Shown here: piece after piece, positions 58,725-64,000 of the stretch
Layout of the letters: each line of letters begins with the position of its first letter
Position numbering within the stretch: the first letter of the stretch is position 1
NCBI RefSeq assembly: GCF_037040815.1
Contig: NZ_CP146232.1
Span: 3,690,001 to 3,754,000 of the forward strand
DNA: 64,000 nt
Source of the DNA: Pararoseomonas sp. SCSIO 73927
GTDB taxonomy: Bacteria > Pseudomonadota > Alphaproteobacteria > Acetobacterales > Acetobacteraceae
Direction: 5' to 3'
Program-made: the position numbers and the translations under genes
Notes under the pieces: generated by a model
The model's database searches: none
What the model was told of the DNA's origin: nothing
Seen by the model: only the letters and a program-made list of their open reading frames with translations

Positions 58725-61436
58725 ATGGATGCCGCTTCGCCCAGCTCCCCCCTTCCCGATGCGGCCGGCGCCACCCCGGCCATGGCGCAGTGGTTCGCGG
58801 CGAAGGCGGCGCACCCGGACGCGCTGATCTTCTTCCGCATGGGCGACTTCTTCGAGCTGTTCTTCGGGGACGCGATCCTCGGCGGCGAGGCGCTGGGGCT
58901 GGCGGTGGCGCATCGCGGGGAGCATGGCGGGCAGCCGATTCCCATGGCGGGCGTGCCGGTGCACGCGATGGAGGTCTACCTGGCCCGGCTGATCCGGCGG
59001 GGCTTTCGTGTGGCCATCTGCGAGCAGATGGAGACGCCGGAGCAGGCCAAGGCGCGCAAGGCCCCGGCGGTGCGGCGGGAGGTGGTGCGGATCGTTACCC
59101 CGGCCACGGTGACGGAGGAGGCGCTGCTGGAGGGCGCGCGGCCTTCCTGGCTGCTGGCGCTGGTGCCGGACGGGACGGACCGGGTGGGGGCGGCCTGGCT
59201 GGATGTTTCCACGGGGCATGTCTGCACGGAAACCTTGCCGGCGGGGGAACTGGGCGCCCTGCTGGCGCGGCTGGACCCGGCGGAGGTGCTGGCGCCGGAG
59301 GCGCTGGCCGGGGGCGACGTGCTGACCCCGCTGGGCGGGGTCGTGCGGGAGGCGATGCCGCCGAAGGAGGGGGCGCGGCTGGCGGCGGAGGCCTGGGGCG
59401 TGGCCTCGCTGGACGCGTTTGGGAGCTTCTCCGAAGGGGAGGCGGGCGCCCTGGCGATGGCGCTGGACTACGTGCGCGCGACCTCGGGCGGGAGCCTGCC
59501 GCGGCTGGCCCCGCCGGAGTGCCGGGGCGGGGAGGGGACGCTGCGGATGGATGCGGCCACCCGCCGATCCCTGGAGATCCTGAAGGCGGAGCGCGGGGGG
59601 AAGGACTGCCTGCTGGCCGCGGTGGACCGGACGCTGACGGCGGCCGGGGCGCGGGAGCTGGCCGCGCGGCTGGCGGCGCCGCTGGCGGAGGCGGGGCCGA
59701 TCGCGGCGCGGCACGACGCGGTCTCCTTCCTTCTCGCGGCGACGACGGTGCGCGGGCAGCTACGGGAGGCGCTGCGGGGCGCGCCGGACATGGCGCGGGC
59801 GCTGGGGCGGCTCTCGGTGGAGCGGTTCTTCCCGCGCGACCTGGCGGCGCTGCGGGACGGGTTGGGGCGGGCGGAGGCGATGCGGGCGGCGCTGGCCGAG
59901 GCCGCCGGGGTGCCGCCGGTCCCGCCCTTGCTCCTCGCGGCCGGGGAGGCGCTGGTGCCGGAGGGATCGCCCCGGGCGGAGCTGGCGCGGGCGCTGGCGG
60001 CGGAGTTGCCGGCGCGGCTGGAGGAAGGGGGCGTGGTCGGCCCGGGCTATGACGGGGAGCTGGACGCGCTGCGGCGCCTGCGGGACGACGCGCGGGGGGC
60101 GATCCTGGCCCTGCAGATGGACCTGGCGCAGGCCTGGGGCGTGGCGAGCCTGAAGATCCGGCACCACCAGCAGCTGGGTTTCCTGGCCGAGGTGCCGGCG
60201 GCGGCGGGGGAGGTGCTGCTGCGGCAGAAGCCCGCCCCGGGGCCGATGGCGCCCGTGCACCGGCAGTCCATGGCCAATGCCCATCGCTTCACCTGCGGGG
60301 CGCTCTCCGACCTCGATCGCAAGCTCTCTCAGGCGCGGGACGAGGCGGCGAAGCGGGAGGCGTTGGTGGTTCGGCACCTGCGGAAGCTGTGCCTGGACGC
60401 GGCGGGCGGGATCGCGGCGGCGGCGCGGGCGGCGGCGGAGGTGGACGTGCACGCGGCCGCGGCCGAGCTGGCGTCCTCGGGCGGGTGGTGCCGGCCGGAG
60501 ATCCCGGACCGGCCGGATTTCTGCGTCACCCAGGGGCGGCACCCCGTGGTGGAGGCGGCGCTGCGGCGGAGCCGCGGGCCGGCCTTCGTGCCGAACGACG
60601 CGGATCTCTCCCCGGGGCGGCGGCTCTGCCTGCTGACGGGGCCGAACATGGCGGGCAAGTCCACCTACCTCCGGCAGAACGCGCTGATGGTGGTGCTGGC
60701 GCAGGCCGGGCTCTTCGTGCCGGCGGAATCGGCACGGATCGGGCTGGTGGACCGGCTCTTCTCCCGCGTGGGGACGGCGGACGACATCGCGGGCGGGCGC
60801 TCCACCTTCATGGTGGAGATGAGCGAGACGGCGGCGGTGCTGAACCTGGCCGGGCCGCGGAGCTTCGTGGTGCTGGACGAGGTGGGGCGGGGGACCGCCA
60901 CCTGGGACGGGCTGGCGATCGCCTGGGCGGTGCTGGAGGCGCTGCACAACCGGCTGCGGTCCCGGACCCTCTTCGCCACCCATTTCCACGAGCTCACGGC
61001 CCTGGCCGGGAAGCTGCCGGAGCTGACGCCGGCGGCCATGAAGGTGCGGGAGCACCGGGGGCAGGTGGTGTTCCAGCACCTCGTCGGGCCCGGGGCCTCC
61101 GAGCGGTCCTGGGGGCTGCACGTGGCCCGGCTGGCCGGGGTGCCGCGGGAGGTGGTGGGGCGGGCGGAGACGGTCCTCGCCTCGCTGGAGGAGCGGGCGA
61201 GGGGACTCGACCCGCTCTCGGGGGAGCTGCCGCTCTTCGCGTCGCCGGCGGCACCCGCCGCGGCGCGGCAACCGGGGGTGGAGGCGGATCCCCTGCACCA
61301 GGCCCTGGGAGGGCTGGACCCGGACGCCATGGCGCCCCGGGAGGCGCTGGAGGCGCTGTACCGGCTGAAATCGATGCTTCCGGTGCAGGGAACGGCTGTT
61401 GCGGCGCAGCGCGAGTCCTTATCTTCCGTCGGATGA
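58725..61436 (+). CDS. mutS: DNA mismatch repair protein MutS
   Basis: This 903-residue mismatch sensor has the recognition motif FRMGDFFELF with F42 (stacking) and E44. The connector, core and clamp domains follow, then the ATPase: Walker A G639-PNMAGK645-ST, Walker B VLDEVGRGTATWDG and the signature region around DDIAGGRSTFMVEMSETAAVLNL. The length is typical (E. coli 853). It initiates repair with MutL. Its TGA overlaps the ATG of glnD by 4 bases (ATGA), so the two are translationally coupled. Confidence 0.97.
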   Translation: MDAASPSSPLPDAAGATPAMAQWFAAKAAHPDALIFFRMGDFFELFFGDAILGGEALGLAVAHRGEHGGQPIPMAGVPVHAMEVYLARLIRRGFRVAICEQMETPEQAKARKAPAVRREVVRIVTPATVTEEALLEGARPSWLLALVPDGTDRVGAAWLDVSTGHVCTETLPAGELGALLARLDPAEVLAPEALAGGDVLTPLGGVVREAMPPKEGARLAAEAWGVASLDAFGSFSEGEAGALAMALDYVRATSGGSLPRLAPPECRGGEGTLRMDAATRRSLEILKAERGGKDCLLAAVDRTLTAAGARELAARLAAPLAEAGPIAARHDAVSFLLAATTVRGQLREALRGAPDMARALGRLSVERFFPRDLAALRDGLGRAEAMRAALAEAAGVPPVPPLLLAAGEALVPEGSPRAELARALAAELPARLEEGGVVGPGYDGELDALRRLRDDARGAILALQMDLAQAWGVASLKIRHHQQLGFLAEVPAAAGEVLLRQKPAPGPMAPVHRQSMANAHRFTCGALSDLDRKLSQARDEAAKREALVVRHLRKLCLDAAGGIAAAARAAAEVDVHAAAAELASSGGWCRPEIPDRPDFCVTQGRHPVVEAALRRSRGPAFVPNDADLSPGRRLCLLTGPNMAGKSTYLRQNALMVVLAQAGLFVPAESARIGLVDRLFSRVGTADDIAGGRSTFMVEMSETAAVLNLAGPRSFVVLDEVGRGTATWDGLAIAWAVLEALHNRLRSRTLFATHFHELTALAGKLPELTPAAMKVREHRGQVVFQHLVGPGASERSWGLHVARLAGVPREVVGRAETVLASLEERARGLDPLSGELPLFASPAAPAAARQPGVEADPLHQALGGLDPDAMAPREALEALYRLKSMLPVQGTAVAAQRESLSSVG

Positions 61437-64000
61437 ACACCGCTGGCCTGGGCGCCGCCGAAGCAGGGATCGCGCCTCAGCAGGGGCTGGACGGCCTCGA
61501 ATCCTCCCCCGCCATCCCCCGTGACGCGGCGCTGGGGCTGCTGCGTCGGCACCTCAGCCGCATCCAGGGGGGCATGCAGGAGCGTTTCGAGCGGGAGACC
61601 CTGCCGGGCCTCGTCGCCGCCCGGGCGCTCGCCTCGGAGATGGACGGGCTGATCGCGGCCATCCTGCGCTACAGCCTTCTCGCGACCTCCGGCCGGGCGG
61701 TGCCCGCCTTCGCACTGGCGGCGACCGGGGGGTACGGGCGCGGCACGCTGGCGCCCTACTCCGACATCGACCTTCTCTTCGTCTCGGACGAGCCGCTGGA
61801 CGCGGCGGGGCGGCGGGCGGTGGAGTTCATGCTCTACCTGCTCTGGGACCTCGGGGTGAAGGTGGGCCACGCCACCCGCTCCATCGAGGAATGCCTGGTG
61901 GACGCCAGGGGCGACACGACGGTCCAGACCGCCCTGCTGGACGCGCGCTTCCTGGAGGGGGACCGGGGGGTCTACGACCGCTTCGAACTCGCCTATGCCG
62001 GGGCGCGGAAGGAATGGGGGCTGGGGCAGTTCCTCCACGCCAAGCAGATCGAGCGCGGGCAGCGCCACGCCCGCTACGGCGACAGCCCCTACCTGGTGGA
62101 GCCCCACATCAAGGAGGGGCGGGGCGGGCTGCGCGACCTGCAGACCATGTACTGGCTGGCCCGCTACGCCTTCGGCGTGGAGAAGATGTGGGAGATGGTG
62201 GGGCCGGACAGCCCCGGCGGTGGGCTGCTGACGGCGCAGGAAGCGCGGGCCTTTAAGCGGGCCTGGTCCTTCCTGTGGACCGTGCGCTTCCACCTGCACT
62301 ACGTGACCGGGCGCGCCGAGGAGCGGCTGACCTTCGACCTGCAGCCCGTGGTGGGCGCCCGGATGGGCTACACGCGCCACGGCAAGCAGGACGGGGTGGA
62401 GCGATTCATGAAGCACCTCTTCCTCACGGCGCGGGAGGTGGTGCGCCTCAAGCGCCTGCTGGAGCCGGCGATCGAGCGGGCGGCGCTGGGGATGCCCGCG
62501 CTGCAGCGGGCGCCGGACGAGGCGATGAAGAAGGCCTGCCTGACGCTGGCCGACGGCAAGATCCTCTTCGCCCCGGAGCACGACATCGCGGCCGACCCGG
62601 CCGTTATGCTGCGGATCATGCGGATGGCGCGGGACCGGGGACTGGAGATCCACCCGCTGGGCCTGCGCGCGCTGATCCGCAACGCGCGCTACGCCGCCCG
62701 CCTGCGCGGCGGGGCGGAGGCGAACGCGCTGTTCCTCGATATCCTGACGGGCAAGAACAGCGGGCGCTGGCTGCGCGCGCTGAACGAGGCGGGCGTGCTC
62801 TCCCGCCTCATCCCGGAATGGGCGCGCATCGTCGGGCTGATGCAGTTCGACACCTACCACGTCTTCACGGTCGAGGAGCACACGATCGAGGCGGTGGGGG
62901 TCATGAACGCGCTGGAGCGGGGGGAGCTGGACACCGTGGCGCCCGTCGCCTCCGAGCTGGTCGGGCAGCTGCAGTCCCGCCGGGCACTCTTCGTCGCCCT
63001 GCTGCTGCACGACATCGCCAAGGGGCGGGGCGGGGATCACTCGGAGCTCGGCGCGGGGATCGCGCAGGAGCTCTGCCCGCGGCTGGGGCTTTCCCCGGAG
63101 GAGACGGAGACGGTCTCCTGGCTTGTCCTCAACCACCTTCTCGTCAGCCAGACGGCCTTCAAGCGCGATATCGATGACCCCAAGACGATCCTCGACATGG
63201 CGGAGGTGGTGCAGTCGCCGGAGCGGCTGCGCCTGCTGCTGGTGCTGACGGTCTGCGACATGCGCGCGGTGGGGCCGAAGGTGTGGAACGGCTGGAAGGC
63301 CACGCTGCTCCGGGAGATCTACTGGCGCGTGGCGGAGGTGCTGGCGGGCGGGCTCTCCGTGCCCGAGCGCGACGTGCGCGTGGCTCGCGCGCGGGAGGCG
63401 GCGGCGGGCGCCCTGGCCGGGCGGCCGCAGGCGGAGATCGAGGCGTTCCTCTCCCTCGGCTACCCCGGCTACTGGCTCTCCTTCGATCCCGACACCCATG
63501 CCCGCCACGCCGCCATGATCCGGGAGGCGGAGTGCGTGCAGGCGCCGCTGACCGTGCGGACGGAGGTGCTTGAGGACCGGGCGGTGACGGAGGTGACGGT
63601 CTATACCGCCGACCATGCCGGGCTGTTCAGCCAGATCGCGGGGGCGCTGGCGATCGCCGGCGCCAGCATCGTGGACGCGCGCATCCACACCATGACCAAC
63701 GGCATGGCGCTGGACACCTTCTGGGTGCAGGACGCGGCTGGCGGGGCGCTGGACGCGCCGCACCGGCTGGCGCGGCTCTCCGTGGTGATCGAGCAGACGC
63801 TCTCGGGCCGCCTGCGGATCGGGGAGGAGATCCGGAAGGTGAAGCGCGAGCCCGCGCGGCTGCGGGCCGTGACGGTGCCGCCGCGCGTGGTGATCGACAA
63901 CCACGCCAGCAACACCCACACCGTGATCGAGGTGAACGGGCGCGACCGGCCGGGCCTGCTGCATGACGTGACGGCCGCCATCTCCGGCCAGGGGGTGCAG
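61433..64000 (+). CDS. glnD: PII uridylyltransferase/uridylyl-removing enzyme, 3' end missing
   Basis: A frame of 856 codons from ATG 61433 is open to the right edge with no stop. The nucleotidyltransferase domain has GGYGRGTLAPYSDIDLLF with the metal aspartates. The GlnD linker contains VEPHIKEGRGGLRDLQTMYW, the HD domain LLLHDIAKGRGGDHSE removes UMP, and at least one ACT domain (TVYTADHAGLFSQIAGALA) is followed by the start of a second (GRDRPGLLHDVTAAIS). It senses glutamine and modifies PII proteins to control nitrogen metabolism. Its ATG overlaps the mutS stop. Confidence 0.96.
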   Translation, partial: MNTAGLGAAEAGIAPQQGLDGLESSPAIPRDAALGLLRRHLSRIQGGMQERFERETLPGLVAARALASEMDGLIAAILRYSLLATSGRAVPAFALAATGGYGRGTLAPYSDIDLLFVSDEPLDAAGRRAVEFMLYLLWDLGVKVGHATRSIEECLVDARGDTTVQTALLDARFLEGDRGVYDRFELAYAGARKEWGLGQFLHAKQIERGQRHARYGDSPYLVEPHIKEGRGGLRDLQTMYWLARYAFGVEKMWEMVGPDSPGGGLLTAQEARAFKRAWSFLWTVRFHLHYVTGRAEERLTFDLQPVVGARMGYTRHGKQDGVERFMKHLFLTAREVVRLKRLLEPAIERAALGMPALQRAPDEAMKKACLTLADGKILFAPEHDIAADPAVMLRIMRMARDRGLEIHPLGLRALIRNARYAARLRGGAEANALFLDILTGKNSGRWLRALNEAGVLSRLIPEWARIVGLMQFDTYHVFTVEEHTIEAVGVMNALERGELDTVAPVASELVGQLQSRRALFVALLLHDIAKGRGGDHSELGAGIAQELCPRLGLSPEETETVSWLVLNHLLVSQTAFKRDIDDPKTILDMAEVVQSPERLRLLLVLTVCDMRAVGPKVWNGWKATLLREIYWRVAEVLAGGLSVPERDVRVARAREAAAGALAGRPQAEIEAFLSLGYPGYWLSFDPDTHARHAAMIREAECVQAPLTVRTEVLEDRAVTEVTVYTADHAGLFSQIAGALAIAGASIVDARIHTMTNGMALDTFWVQDAAGGALDAPHRLARLSVVIEQTLSGRLRIGEEIRKVKREPARLRAVTVPPRVVIDNHASNTHTVIEVNGRDRPGLLHDVTAAISGQGVQ

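Noticed and set aside
60665..63964. Antisense open frame of 1099 codons opposite mutS and glnD
   Set aside because: Low-complexity shadow of two clear genes; no motif.

Overview
The window is very GC-rich DNA (about 70-75% G+C by eye, with near-saturated G/C third codon positions) from a chromosome that looks alphaproteobacterial. The best fit is the Acetobacteraceae, Roseomonas-like. The reasons are two orphan Bug-type tripartite tricarboxylate receptors, an overlapping mutS-glnD pair, an Mla-type operon lacking mlaC, a PEP-CTERM protein behind a sigma-54 type promoter, and a DUF1289 protein. This assignment is inference from gene content; no rRNA or tRNA gene was seen to confirm it.

Layout. 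0-4 kb: methionine aminopeptidase (map), then a divergent bdcR/bdcA pair (TetR repressor and c-di-GMP-linked SDR protein) with a visible promoter and operator, then a DHA2-type MFS exporter. 4-12 kb: an envelope-defence pair, alpha-2-macroglobulin with an intact CGEQ thioester and penicillin-binding protein 1C, with a small CAP/SCP lipoprotein gene inserted between them on the other strand. 12-18.5 kb: a PEP-CTERM protein under a near-consensus sigma-54 promoter; a minus-strand run of a coiled-coil protein, HAD phosphatase, HD hydrolase and HisKA_2 histidine kinase; an RluA-type pseudouridine synthase and a PfkB kinase whose start codons overlap head to head. 18.5-26.7 kb: inducible-type ornithine decarboxylase, an SPFH-like membrane protein bracketed by 14-bp tandem repeats, a class IV aminotransferase, an unknown lipoprotein, a TrmH-type RNA methyltransferase and a membrane-anchored GH3 hydrolase. 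26.7-35 kb: DUF1289, a Bug receptor, an SDR, and a tight operon of flavin amine oxidase, STAS-MlaE, MlaF, MlaD and a PqiC-type lipoprotein, followed by a GAGAC-rich spacer and a DUF2939 protein. 35-46.4 kb: a methyltransferase, an orphan CoxL-like molybdopterin subunit, an RND efflux pump with its adaptor divergent from an IclR regulator across a perfect inverted repeat, and a QmcA/NfeD pair. 46.4-48.6 kb: a small island of visibly lower GC in which an epoxide hydrolase gene lies between two different IS630-family remnants; one of these is an internally deleted copy with both terminal inverted repeats intact. 48.6-54 kb: glycerol kinase, a GST, an AEC transporter, a second Bug receptor and a methyltransferase. 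54-64 kb: a short gene encoding five 12-residue GYGQ repeats (no family recognised), malic enzyme/phosphotransacetylase (maeB), a peptide-type ABC binding protein, mutS and the 5' part of glnD, which runs off the right edge.

Shared themes. Much of the window is envelope biology: lipid transport, macroglobulin/PBP1C, RND and MFS efflux, SPFH proteins, and an exosortase-sorted protein. Short in-phase tandem repeats with periods of 14, 15, 21 and 36 bp recur throughout, inside genes and between them. The most unusual items are the GYGQ repeat protein, the IS630-bounded epoxide hydrolase, the sigma-54/PEP-CTERM promoter and the repeats bracketing the SPFH gene. All functions are assigned from motifs read by eye; no database search was run.
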